Shown: piece by piece, positions 1 through 10,271 of the stretch
Numbering within the stretch: position 1 is the stretch's first letter
How the letters are laid out: each line of letters begins with the position of its first letter
From: CANJIV01 sp046330225
GTDB lineage: Bacteria > Actinomycetota > Thermoleophilia > Solirubrobacterales > Solirubrobacteraceae
DNA length: 64,000 nucleotides
Assembly: GCA_046330225.1 (NCBI GenBank)
Contig: JAXLTD010000003.1
Coordinates: forward strand, 394,261 to 458,260
Direction: 5' to 3'
The notes under the pieces: generated by a model
What the model was told of the DNA's origin: nothing
Database searches by the model: none
Seen by the model: only the letters and a program-made list of their open reading frames with translations
Position numbers and translations under genes: made by a program

Positions 1-1037
1 ACGGCCTGCCCCGCGAACGCCGCCGATGCCCGCATCTGCCGCCTGGCGGCGGCACGGTCGTGCCTGGCGTGGGCCGCGCGGGCGCGCCACAGCGCCTTCG
101 CCATGGCCGCGATCAGCGCGTGGGCGCGGGCCTCGGCGGCCAGCAGCCGGTTGAGCGCCGCCGCCGAGCCCGCGTCCAGGCCGGGGCCGGCTGCGAGCGC
201 CGGCGGCCTGACCCGCGCGACGGTGACCTTCAGCTTGAAGCCCGGGTCGCGCGTGCCGCCGCGGATGGCGAGCATCGCCGCGGCGCCTTGCCCGTTGACG
301 GCGGCGAGGGCATCGAGCGCCGCATCGACTCCCGCCGCGCCCGACTGCGCGGTGCGGGCGCGAGCCGCATGCCTGCCGCCGCCCCGCGACGCCGCCGTCT
401 GGCCCAGCAGGTTGAGCATGTCGCGGATCGGGTTGAACCCCGGCTTCGGGTCGCCCGGGTCCTCCCTGGGCCGCACGCACGTCCCGGCGCCGGCCGAGAC
501 GAACCCGGACTTGCAGGAGCAGCCGAAGAAGCCGCACGTCTCGTTCTCCGTGCAGCACACCCCGTTGCACTTCTCGTTGCCGGTATGCGGACAGCGCTTC
601 TCGCAGAAGTCGTCGCCGATGAGCTGGCTCTGGCAGTACTCACCGGGCTGGCAGCACGTGCCCTCGCACAGGACGCGGCTGCGGCAGATGCAGTTCTCGG
701 GGGCATTCGCACGCGTGTTGCCGCATGTGTAGCCCGTCGGACAGCACAGCGACCCGACGACGCCGGGAATCCCTGGACAGCACACGGTGCGCGTCTCGCC
801 CGGAGCGCCCAGGCAGCAGCCGATGTTGTAGCCGACTTTGCCGAGCGGATTGACGTTCCCGCAGAACGTCCCGCCCCCGGAGCACGGCGCCGGCGGATTG
901 GCGGCGAACGACCGGCGGGCAAACGCGCCGGGCACGGCCGCGACGGCGAACCCGGCGGCAAGCGTGCGCAGAGCGCGCCGCCGGGGCATCGGCTCGGCCA
1001 GCGAGCGCGCGAGACCGTCGAAGAGGGCCTCCCCCAT
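1..1037 (-). CDS. Cysteine-rich secreted protein with Tat-like signal, 3' end outside the window
   Basis: Reading leftward from the ATG at 1037, the frame stays open to the window edge, so the C-terminus is missing. The N-terminus has a twin-arginine-like signal (PRRRALRTLAAGFAVAAV, about residues 17-35). Residues about 50-165 are packed with Cys pairs (IGCCLGAPG, TVCCPG, SLCCPTGYTCG, GTCCQPGEYC, GVCCTENETCGFFGCSC), resembling the small disulfide-rich modules seen in secreted proteins of Solirubrobacterales-like bacteria. The remaining visible part is Ala-rich and mostly helical. Role unknown; probably an exported structural or binding protein. Overlapping open frames on both strands lack the Cys periodicity and are judged shadows. 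The frame and Cys pattern are seen directly; the export route is inferred. Confidence 0.75.
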   Translation of the reverse strand, partial: MGEALFDGLARSLAEPMPRRRALRTLAAGFAVAAVPGAFARRSFAANPPAPCSGGGTFCGNVNPLGKVGYNIGCCLGAPGETRTVCCPGIPGVVGSLCCPTGYTCGNTRANAPENCICRSRVLCEGTCCQPGEYCQSQLIGDDFCEKRCPHTGNEKCNGVCCTENETCGFFGCSCKSGFVSAGAGTCVRPREDPGDPKPGFNPIRDMLNLLGQTAASRGGGRHAARARTAQSGAAGVDAALDALAAVNGQGAAAMLAIRGGTRDPGFKLKVTVARVRPPALAAGPGLDAGSAAALNRLLAAEARAHALIAAMAKALWRARAAHARHDRAAARRQMRASAAFAGQA

Positions 1038-1096
1038 CGACCGAGCCTAGTCTGCACCGAGGCGCGCGTCCACTGCCCTGCTTCGCGGGTCCGGAG

Positions 1097-3646
1097 CTAG
1101 ACGGCTGGCTCGCCGTCCTCTGCCGCGTCAGCCGGCGGCCCGGCGGGCACCTCGACCGGCGCGGCCGGCTCGGTCCCTCCGCTCAGCGCCGCCAGCACCC
1201 GCGGCAGATCAGCCTCGGAGACCAAGACCTGGCGGGGCTTGGAGCCCTCGTAGCCGGAGATCACGCCGCGGCGCTCGAGCATGTCGATGAGCCGTCCGGC
1301 GCGGGTGTAGCCGAGCCGCAGCCGGCGCTGGAGCATCGACGTCGACGCGGTGCCCATCTGGGCGACGAGCGCGATCGCGTCGCCGAGCAGCGGGTCCTCG
1401 TCGGGGTCGAAGCCGTCGCCGCTCCCCTCCCCCTCGCTTTCGTCCTCGACCTCCTCGAGCAGCTCTTCGCGGAACTCCGGCTCGCCCTGCTTGCGCCACC
1501 ACGAGGTGAGCTGGGCGATCTCGGACTCGTTGATGTAGGCGCCCTGGATGCGCTGGAGGCGGGAGGAGCCGACCGGCGAGAACAGCATGTCGCCCTGCCC
1601 GAGCAGCGACTCGGCCCCGTTCTGGTCGAGGATCACGCGGGAATCCGTCTGCGACGAGACCGAGAAGGCGATGCGCGACGGCACGTTGGCCTTGATCATG
1701 CCGGTGATCACGTCGACCCGCGGGCTCTGGGTGGCGAGCACGAGGTGGATGCCGACGGCGCGGGCCTTCTGGGCCAGGCGGATGATCGAGTCCTCGACGT
1801 CGGCGGGCGCGACCATCATGAGATCGGCGAGCTCGTCGATGACGCACAGGACGTACGGCAGCGGGGGCTCGCCTCGCCGCTGCCGGGCCCGATTGAGCTC
1901 CGGCAGGCTCCGCGTGCGGGCCAGCGACATCGTCGCGTAGCGCGACTCCATCTCGCGCACGAGGTTCTGGAGCGCCGTGGCGGCCATCCGGGGGCTCGTG
2001 ATGACCGGCGTCAGGAGGTGCGGGATCGACTCGTAGTGGTTGAGCTCGACCTGCTTGGGATCGACGAGGACAAGGCGGACGTCGTGCGGCGTGGCCCGCA
2101 GCAGGACGCTGGAGAGCATCGCGTTGACCGCGCCGGACTTGCCGGCGCCCGTCGTGCCGGCGACGAGCAGATGGGGCATCTTCGCGAGGTCGACGCCGAT
2201 CGCCCGCCCGGCCACGTCCTTGCCGAGCCAGACCGTGAGCGGCGAGTGGTCCGCGGGCGGGTCCTGGAAGACGTCGCCGAGGTGCACGATGCGGCGGCGC
2301 AGGTTCGGCACTTCGACCCCGACGGCCTGCTTGCCCGGGATCGGGGCGAGGATCCGGATCTCCGAGGCGGCGAGCGCGTAGGCGATGTCGTCCTTGAGCT
2401 GCGCAACCTTCGAGACCTTGATGCCCGGAGCCAGGCGGAGCTCATACCGGGTGATGTGCGGGCCGGCCACGGTGCCCACGACCTTCGACTCGACTCCGAA
2501 ATGCCCGAGCGCCTCGACGAGCTGCGCTGCGACCTTCTCCTGGCCGCTCGTGTCCGGCTTGGAGGCTTCCTTGGAGGACCTGGCCAGGAAGCGGGGGTCG
2601 GGGATCCGCCACTCGAAGTCCGGATCGTCGGTGACGCGGTCGCGGTAGCGCCCCTGGGGCGTGAGGTCGGCCGGATCGGGAGCCGCGCCTGATTCGGGCC
2701 CCTCCTCCCCGTCCTCCCCGTCCTCCCCGTCCTCGCCGTCGGCGAGCGCGTCGAGCTCGGCGGTGCCCGGGTCCGGTGCGTCGCCGGCGTCGGCCTCGGA
2801 GGCGCCACCGTGGTCGTTCCCGAAGAGGTCGGGATAGCGCTGGGTTCCGTCGAGCGGCGGCGCCTCGACGTGGGTCGCCCGGACCACGAGCTCGGCGTCC
2901 TCGTCCGGCTCGGGCGGCGTGATCGGCTCGGGCGCCGGCGCCTCGCCGTCGGCCTCCGCCTCGGCGGCCCGCGGACGCGTCACCACCGTCGCGAGGCCCG
3001 AGCCCGTGTCCCGCAGGGCCACGGCCGTGCCGCGAACCCGGTGGCCGGTGTTCGCCACCACGGTGGCCACGGAGGCGCCCGTGAGGAGCAGCAGGCCCGC
3101 GAGGAAGAGGAACACGGCGAGGATGTGCGCTCCGACCTGCGAGACGAGCGCAGCCGCGCCGGTGTAGAGCGCCTCCCCGATGACCCCGCCGCGGGCCTCC
3201 ACGAACGACGCCGTCCACACGCCGGTCCGGGCGCCCGGCGGACCCAGCCCGAACGTGCCGGCGGCCAGCGCCAGCGCGACGGCGGCGAAGACGAGGACGG
3301 CGCCGGTCCGCAGCGGCCGGCCGGCGGGAAGGTAGGCGCGGGCAACCACGAGCACGCCGCCGGCCACGAGGGCGGCAGGCGCCACATAGGCGATCCCGCC
3401 CATCACGAAGCGAACGGCGCTGGCGGTGCCCTCGCCGGCCTGGCCTCCGGCGGCGCCGGTGTACATCACAGCGCCGAGGAAGATGCCCAGCGCGACGAGG
3501 CCCAGCCCGAGCAGGTCGAGGTCGCGCTGCTGGAGCGCGGGGACGCGACGCCCGCCCGCCCGGCGCGAGCGCGCCGGGCGGCGGGCGGGTGCGCGCTTGG
3601 CGCCCGCGGAGGCGGCAGGTCGTCGGGCCTTGGTCTTCTGGGCCAT
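1097..3646 (-). CDS. ftsK: FtsK/SpoIIIE-family DNA translocase
   Basis: This encodes an 849-aa septal DNA pump that moves chromosome arms through the closing septum. The N-terminus is basic, followed by about four membrane segments, then a long acidic/Pro-rich linker with an EDGEDGEDGE tract. The motor has Walker A GTTGAGKS and Walker B LCVIDELADLMM. The C-terminal winged helix (gamma domain, RRLRLGYTRAGRLIDMLERRG) would read KOPS-type sequences. The open frame extends further upstream into the divergent GNAT gene. The ATG at 3646 is chosen because it begins MAQKTKARRP, is preceded by AAAGG, and avoids that overlap. Monocistronic as far as can be seen. Confidence 0.95.
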   Translation of the reverse strand: MAQKTKARRPAASAGAKRAPARRPARSRRAGGRRVPALQQRDLDLLGLGLVALGIFLGAVMYTGAAGGQAGEGTASAVRFVMGGIAYVAPAALVAGGVLVVARAYLPAGRPLRTGAVLVFAAVALALAAGTFGLGPPGARTGVWTASFVEARGGVIGEALYTGAAALVSQVGAHILAVFLFLAGLLLLTGASVATVVANTGHRVRGTAVALRDTGSGLATVVTRPRAAEAEADGEAPAPEPITPPEPDEDAELVVRATHVEAPPLDGTQRYPDLFGNDHGGASEADAGDAPDPGTAELDALADGEDGEDGEDGEEGPESGAAPDPADLTPQGRYRDRVTDDPDFEWRIPDPRFLARSSKEASKPDTSGQEKVAAQLVEALGHFGVESKVVGTVAGPHITRYELRLAPGIKVSKVAQLKDDIAYALAASEIRILAPIPGKQAVGVEVPNLRRRIVHLGDVFQDPPADHSPLTVWLGKDVAGRAIGVDLAKMPHLLVAGTTGAGKSGAVNAMLSSVLLRATPHDVRLVLVDPKQVELNHYESIPHLLTPVITSPRMAATALQNLVREMESRYATMSLARTRSLPELNRARQRRGEPPLPYVLCVIDELADLMMVAPADVEDSIIRLAQKARAVGIHLVLATQSPRVDVITGMIKANVPSRIAFSVSSQTDSRVILDQNGAESLLGQGDMLFSPVGSSRLQRIQGAYINESEIAQLTSWWRKQGEPEFREELLEEVEDESEGEGSGDGFDPDEDPLLGDAIALVAQMGTASTSMLQRRLRLGYTRAGRLIDMLERRGVISGYEGSKPRQVLVSEADLPRVLAALSGGTEPAAPVEVPAGPPADAAEDGEPAV

Positions 3647-3703
3647 CGCAACAGCGACCTTTCGACGCCGGCCGCCGCGACCCTGCCGCCATACTGGCGC
3701 GCG

Positions 3704-4201
3704 ATGAGCGCGTCCGCCCCCACCGTGCGCCCAGGCCTCCCGGGCGATGCCGGGGCGATCGCCGCCATCTACGCCGAGGGGATCGCGGACCGCGTCGGGA
3801 CGTTCCGCACCGACGAACCGGAGGCCGGCGAGGTGCTGGAGTGGCTCGCCGAGCGCGGCCCGCTGCTCGTCGCCGAGGCGGCCGGGACGGTGGTCGGCTG
3901 GACCCGGGTCATGTCCTACGACCACCGCTGCGCCTACGACGACGTCGGGGAGTACACGATCTACGTGGCCCGCAGCGCCCGCGGCACCGGCGTCGGCGCC
4001 GCGCTGCTGGCGGCCCTGACCGGGGCCGCCAAGGAGGCCGGATACGACAAGCTCGTCGGCCTGCTCTTCGCCTCCAACGGCGCCAGCCGCGCTCTGGCCG
4101 CCCGCTGCGGCTTCCGGGAGGTCGGGGTCCACGTGCGCCATGGGCGCCTGGATGGCGCCTGGAAGGACGTCGTCGTCGTCGAACGGCTCCTCGGCGCCTG
4201 A
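3704..4201 (+). CDS. GNAT family N-acetyltransferase (phosphinothricin acetyltransferase-like)
   Basis: A 165-aa single GNAT domain that would transfer acetyl from acetyl-CoA to an amine. It starts TVRPGLPGDAGAIAAIY. The acetyl-CoA pyrophosphate loop is visible as ARSARGTGVGAALLAAL, and GFREVGVHVRHGRLDGAWKD is typical of the Pat/Bar/YncA subgroup, many of which act on amino-acid analogues or L-amino acids. It is divergent from ftsK, with only 57 bp between the two starts, so both promoters share that gap. The ATG at 3704 is preferred over the long upstream extension of the frame because that extension is antisense to ftsK. Substrate cannot be read from sequence. Confidence 0.88.
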   Translation: MSASAPTVRPGLPGDAGAIAAIYAEGIADRVGTFRTDEPEAGEVLEWLAERGPLLVAEAAGTVVGWTRVMSYDHRCAYDDVGEYTIYVARSARGTGVGAALLAALTGAAKEAGYDKLVGLLFASNGASRALAARCGFREVGVHVRHGRLDGAWKDVVVVERLLGA

Positions 4202-4902
4202 CGTCCCGGAGCCGGGTTCTAAGCAGCAGCTAAGGATCCCGCCCGCCGCCCGGCGGGCCCCGTACCATCGGGGAATGGAGGACTTCGCCCGCCCGCCGCG
4301 CGTGCTCGTCGTCGAGGACGACAGCGAGATCGCACAGACACTGCAGCGCTCGCTGCGCCTGGAGGGCTACGAGGTCCGACTGGCCGGGGACGGCGTCGCC
4401 GCGCTCGAGGGCGCTACGACGTTCCTCCCGGATCTCGTCATCCTCGATCTCGGGCTCCCGAAGCTCGACGGCATCGCGGTCGCCGAGCGCCTGCGCGAGC
4501 GCGACGACACGCCGATCCTGATGCTCACCGCCCGGGACGGGCTCGATGATCGGGTCAAGGGCCTCGACACGGGCGCCGACGATTACCTGGTCAAGCCGTT
4601 CGAGCGCCAGGAGCTGCTGGCCCGCATGCGGGCGCTCCTGCGCCGCCGGCCGCCCCGCGGCTCGGCGCCGCTGGTCGCCGGCGACCTCATGCTGAACCCC
4701 GACACCCACGAGGTCGCGCGCGGCGGCCGGGCCATCGACCTCACCCAGCGCGAGTTCGAGCTGCTCGAGTACCTCATGCGCAACGAGCGCATCGTGGTGT
4801 CGCGCCAGCGCCTGCTCGACGAGGTCTGGGGCTACGACCCCTTCTCGATCACGAACACGATCGAGGTGTTCGTATCCAACCTGCGACGGAAGCTGGAGGC
4901 CG

Positions 4903-6366
<1,464 letters not shown>

Positions 6367-6382
6367 CCGGCGGCAGCGCCGA

Positions 6383-8251
6383 TCAGGGAACCGGCGGCCA
6401 GCGGGGCCGGCGCGGCAGCCCGGCCAGGCGCAGGCCGGACCCGGCGGAGGCCGCCGCGGCCCGGCCCGCCGGGACGACGATGCGCCGCCCGCCCAGGTCG
6501 GCCACGATGCGGCCGGAGGGCTGGAGGCCGACGGTGCCGCGGGCCGCGGCGCCCCCGCCCACGCGGAGCACGGCGCCCGGCCCGGCCACCACGCCGGAGA
6601 CCGTGACCCCGGGAATGCTCGACAGGCGGTGCAGCACAACCGCGCCGTCCGGGCGGGCGCGGTAGGTGCCGCCGCGCAGGCCCCCGCCGCGCGCGGGCCC
6701 GAAGGCCGCATGCTCAACCCCGTCCAGATAGGTCACCAGGACCGCCAGCAGCGTCCGGCCCGCCCGGCCGGGGATCCCCGCGAACGGCCGGGTGCCATCC
6801 AGCGAGGTCGGAACCTCTCCCCGAATCGGCACGTCGGGCCCCCGCACGCGGCACCGCCGCGCCCGGCGGCCGCGGGCGAACGCCCCCAGGGCCCGCTGCA
6901 CGCAGCCGGAGACATCCGCCGACAGCGTCGAATGCCCGACCCACGGGATCTCCAGGAGCTGCGCCCGCGGAAGCCGGGCGGCGACGCGGCGGGCGTCTTC
7001 CACGGGGGTGCGGACGTCCTCGCTGCCGTCGAGCACGAGCGCCGGAGCGTCCGGGAAGGCGCCGCCCCCGAAGGCCGGCGCGACGGGCGCCTCCGGCCAG
7101 GCACGGCAGGCCGACGGCACGCTCGCGGCAAAGGCTGCCCGCCGGCTGAACGGGACGAACATGCTGGCAGGCTCGGCGCTGATGGCGGCGACGGCCAGGC
7201 GGGTGCGGCCGGCGAGCGGGGCGCCGCGCGGCCACGGCTGGACCTGCTCCTCGCACACCGTTGCGGCGAACAGGGCCGACGACTCGTCCGCCGGGGCGAA
7301 CGGCACCCCGCGCGCGATCAGCACGGCGCGGGCGAGCTGCGCCGGATCCCCGGAGAGCGCGGAGCGCAAGCCGGGCGGAAGGTCGGCGCGCAGCGCGGGA
7401 TTGAGGTCCCCCTCGACGATGACGTTGAGCACGTCGTCCTCGCGGATCCGCACCGGCACCCGGCGGCCGCTGCCGTTCACTGCCGACGCCGCGATCGGCC
7501 GGATGCGGACGCGGCGCAGGAGCGCCTGGACATCCCGCACCGGGCTCAGGCCCAGGGCCGGGCAGGATTGGCCGCGGCACAGGCGCTCGACGACGCGGCG
7601 GATGCCGGCGAACGTGCTCTCCTGGAACGGGTCCGGCCCGTCGGGCGTGACCACCGAGTCGAGGATCAGGCGCTCGACGCGGGCGGGGTAGCGCAGCGCG
7701 TAGCCCTCGGCGACCTTCGTGCCGTAGGAGACCCCGTACAGCGTGATCTTCGGCACGCCGAGCGCGCGCCGGATCGCCTCGATGTCATCGGCGGACTCCT
7801 TCGACGTGTAGGCCGCGCGCCGGGGCCCGAGGGCGGCGGCGCAGGCCGCGTAGGCGCGCGGCCCTCCCCCGCGCTCCACGCCGCGGCAGCGCAGGAGCCC
7901 GGACTGTCCGGTTCCGCGCTGGTCGAAGACGACGAGGTCGCGGCGCCCGATGACCGGGCTCAGCAGCGCCAAGGACTGGTCGGTGAACGGAATCGCGGCC
8001 TGTCCGGGGCCGCCCGCCAGCGCGATGACGACGCCGCGGCTGCGGCCCGCCCCCGGGCGCACGCGGCGCACCGCGAGCGCGACCGTGCCCGGCACGGCGC
8101 CCGAGCGGTCGAGCGGCACCGTCAGGCGTCCGCACTGGCGGGCCGTGCCCGGCGCGCAGGGCCGCAGCCGCAGCGCCGCGCTCGCCGGCATCGGCACGCC
8201 GGCCACGAGGGCCGCCGCGGCAGCGGCGAGGAGAGGAAGGCGGCGGCCCAC
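6383..8251 (-). CDS. Secreted alpha/beta-hydrolase (tripeptidyl/prolyl aminopeptidase-like)
   Basis: A 622-aa exported hydrolase with a Sec signal peptide (about residues 1-25, ending PASA). The oxyanion region reads LAGGPGQAA, followed by DLVVFDQRGTGQSG and the nucleophile elbow GVSYGT (Ser about 175). Asp in LDGSEDVRTP and His in WVGHSTL complete the triad within the TAP C-terminal domain. About 130 further residues form a beta-rich extension unusual for the family. This type releases N-terminal peptides from extracellular substrates. It is convergent with the histidine kinase (17-bp gap) and divergent from the beta-helix gene. Peptidase specificity is inferred from family resemblance. Confidence 0.85.
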   Translation of the reverse strand: MGRRLPLLAAAAAALVAGVPMPASAALRLRPCAPGTARQCGRLTVPLDRSGAVPGTVALAVRRVRPGAGRSRGVVIALAGGPGQAAIPFTDQSLALLSPVIGRRDLVVFDQRGTGQSGLLRCRGVERGGGPRAYAACAAALGPRRAAYTSKESADDIEAIRRALGVPKITLYGVSYGTKVAEGYALRYPARVERLILDSVVTPDGPDPFQESTFAGIRRVVERLCRGQSCPALGLSPVRDVQALLRRVRIRPIAASAVNGSGRRVPVRIREDDVLNVIVEGDLNPALRADLPPGLRSALSGDPAQLARAVLIARGVPFAPADESSALFAATVCEEQVQPWPRGAPLAGRTRLAVAAISAEPASMFVPFSRRAAFAASVPSACRAWPEAPVAPAFGGGAFPDAPALVLDGSEDVRTPVEDARRVAARLPRAQLLEIPWVGHSTLSADVSGCVQRALGAFARGRRARRCRVRGPDVPIRGEVPTSLDGTRPFAGIPGRAGRTLLAVLVTYLDGVEHAAFGPARGGGLRGGTYRARPDGAVVLHRLSSIPGVTVSGVVAGPGAVLRVGGGAAARGTVGLQPSGRIVADLGGRRIVVPAGRAAAASAGSGLRLAGLPRRPRWPPVP

Positions 8252-8315
8252 GCCCGGATCATGACGGTCAGGCGAGGCAGGTGCGCGTCGCCGTGCCGTG
8301 CCGTACCGTCACGCC

Positions 8316-10253
8316 ATGCCGAGCCCGCGGGCCACGCCGTCGATCCGCCGGTGCGCCGCCGCGGCCGCCGTCGCTGGGCTGCTGGCGGCGCCGGCCGCGA
8401 CGCGCGCGGCCACGTTCTCCGTGCAGGCCGCGGCAGCCGCCGATCCCGTCACCCCCTGCGTCGCGCCGGCGGCACCGTGCCAGACGATCGGCAAGGCGGT
8501 GACGTTCGCCCGTGCCACTCCGGAGGCCGACACGATCCTGGTCGGTCCCGGGGTCTACCCCGAATACCTCGCGCTCACCGACGTGGCCGACGGCGGCCTC
8601 ACCGTCGCCGGCGCCGGGCCGGGCGCCGATCCGGCGAGCGCGACGATCGTGGCCCCCGCGGCCGATGTCGTCGGGCCCGGCGCGATCATCACCCTCGGGG
8701 GGCCCGCGGTCGGCGGACAGGCGCTGCGCTCGCTTCGCGTCCGCCATCTGCCGCCAATCAACGACAAGAACGGCGTGGGCATCAGCGGAGCCGGCACGGC
8801 GGTCGCCGACGTGACCGTCGAGACGGTCAGCGATCCGCCGGACCAGGGCATCGGCTTCGCGGTCGGGCGGGCCGCGACCCTCGACCGCGTCGCCGTCGAG
8901 GGAACCTATGACGGCCAGGGCATCAACCTGATCGGCTCGGCCCCGTTCGGCGTGGCCGTGCGCGATTCGGTGATCCGCGCGGGCACGAACAAGACCGCGG
9001 CGTCCGTCGGGGCGCAGGCGACGCTGGTGCTCCAGCGGACGGTGCTGCTGCGACCGGGCCCCGCCGGCGCCGTCCTGACCGTCAACGGCGGCCCGGCGCA
9101 GAACGCCGCGGCCATCGCGGACTCCTCCCTGCTGCTCGGCGGCGCGGCAGGCGTCGCCCTCGGGACCGGCACGGGCACGGTCACCGCGACGCTGCGCCAC
9201 GTCACGATCGACGCCGGCGCGCCGGGACCGGGCGCCGGGCTGGCGGTCGATGCGACCGCAGCGGGCGGCACGGCCGCGGCGGTGCTCGCCTCGAGCGTCG
9301 CCCTCGAGCCGATGGCGGCGGCGGGCGGCGCGACCGTGGCCTGCACCTTCACCGACGCCCCTCCGCAGGCCGCAGGCGGGGTCAGCTGCGGAGCCGCCGG
9401 CGGCAACTCGCAGACCCCGGTGGCGAGCCTCCTGCCCGGCCTCGCGGCAGGGCGCTACGAGCTCGCGCCGGACTCCCCGGCGATCGACGCCGGCGCACCC
9501 GGCGGCCTGGCGCCGGACGAGTCTCCAGCGGATTTCGCCGGCTCGCCGCGGATTGCCGATGCGGGCGGCGACTGCGCGGCACGCCGGGACCGCGGTGCCT
9601 TCGAGCGGCCCGGCCTGTCGCTCACGCCGCTCGTCACGGCCGCGCCGGTCTTCCAGCCGGCCGCCTTTTCGGTGGCCGCCGCCGGCGGCACCGGCGGGCC
9701 ACTCACGTTCCGCTGGAACTTCGGCACGGGGCCCGTCGTGTCCGGGCCTTTCGTGCGGCGGTCGTTCACGGTGCCCGGCCCGAGCGCGGCCACGGTGACG
9801 GCGACCGACGGGCGCGGGTGCGCCACGAGCGCCGCGGTCGGGTTCACGGTGGCACCGGACACCCTCAGGCCGGCCGTGACGCGGCTCGCGCTTTCGCGCC
9901 GGGTCCTGTCGCCGCGCGGGGCCCGGTCACGGGCCCGCCTGCGCTTCACCCTGTCCGAGCCGGGGAGCGTGTCCGTGGATGTGCAGCAGGCGCGGTCAGG
10001 ACGACGGGTCGGCCGCCGCTGCCTGGCGCCGGCCCGGGCCCGGCGCACCCGGCCGCGGTGCATTCGCTGGACCCGGGCCGGACTCCTGCGAGCGGTGCGC
10101 TCGCGGGCCGGCGCCACGACGGTTGGCGTCGGCGTGCGGATCGGCACGCGGCGCCTGGCCCCCGGGGCGTGCCGGCTGCGGATCACGGCCACCGACCGGG
10201 CCGGCAACCGATCGGTGACGCACACCATGGCGTTCCGCGTGGCCGCGCACTAG
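8316..10253 (+). CDS. Secreted right-handed beta-helix protein
   Basis: About 645 aa. A signal peptide (RRCAAAAAVAGLLAAPAATRA) is followed by a parallel beta-helix of the pectate-lyase/NosD-like shape (about residues 30-400). It begins with the pattern CQTIGKAVTFA...ADTILVGPGVYPEYL, typical of 'DUF1565-like' cell-surface repeats. A PKD-like stretch follows (FRWNFGTGPVVSGPF), then a basic domain ending RITATDRAGNRSVTH, a C-terminal module I associate with exported proteins of this group. No catalytic residues could be assigned. The frame also allows a GTG at 8298; the ATG at 8316 gives a cleaner signal peptide. Likely surface-associated; substrate unknown. Confidence 0.8.
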   Translation: MPSPRATPSIRRCAAAAAVAGLLAAPAATRAATFSVQAAAAADPVTPCVAPAAPCQTIGKAVTFARATPEADTILVGPGVYPEYLALTDVADGGLTVAGAGPGADPASATIVAPAADVVGPGAIITLGGPAVGGQALRSLRVRHLPPINDKNGVGISGAGTAVADVTVETVSDPPDQGIGFAVGRAATLDRVAVEGTYDGQGINLIGSAPFGVAVRDSVIRAGTNKTAASVGAQATLVLQRTVLLRPGPAGAVLTVNGGPAQNAAAIADSSLLLGGAAGVALGTGTGTVTATLRHVTIDAGAPGPGAGLAVDATAAGGTAAAVLASSVALEPMAAAGGATVACTFTDAPPQAAGGVSCGAAGGNSQTPVASLLPGLAAGRYELAPDSPAIDAGAPGGLAPDESPADFAGSPRIADAGGDCAARRDRGAFERPGLSLTPLVTAAPVFQPAAFSVAAAGGTGGPLTFRWNFGTGPVVSGPFVRRSFTVPGPSAATVTATDGRGCATSAAVGFTVAPDTLRPAVTRLALSRRVLSPRGARSRARLRFTLSEPGSVSVDVQQARSGRRVGRRCLAPARARRTRPRCIRWTRAGLLRAVRSRAGATTVGVGVRIGTRRLAPGACRLRITATDRAGNRSVTHTMAFRVAAH

Positions 10254-10271
10254 GCGCGGTCCGCCGAACGC

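Noticed and set aside
60..1100. Long plus-strand open frame (346 aa) and a minus-strand 275-aa frame near the left edge
   Set aside because: Arg/Ala-rich high-GC shadows; the Cys-rich frame from 1037 explains the sequence better.
2701..2745. Tandem 9-base repeat (TCCTCCCCG-like)
   Set aside because: Codes for the acidic EDG linker of FtsK; low-complexity coding repeat, not a separate element.
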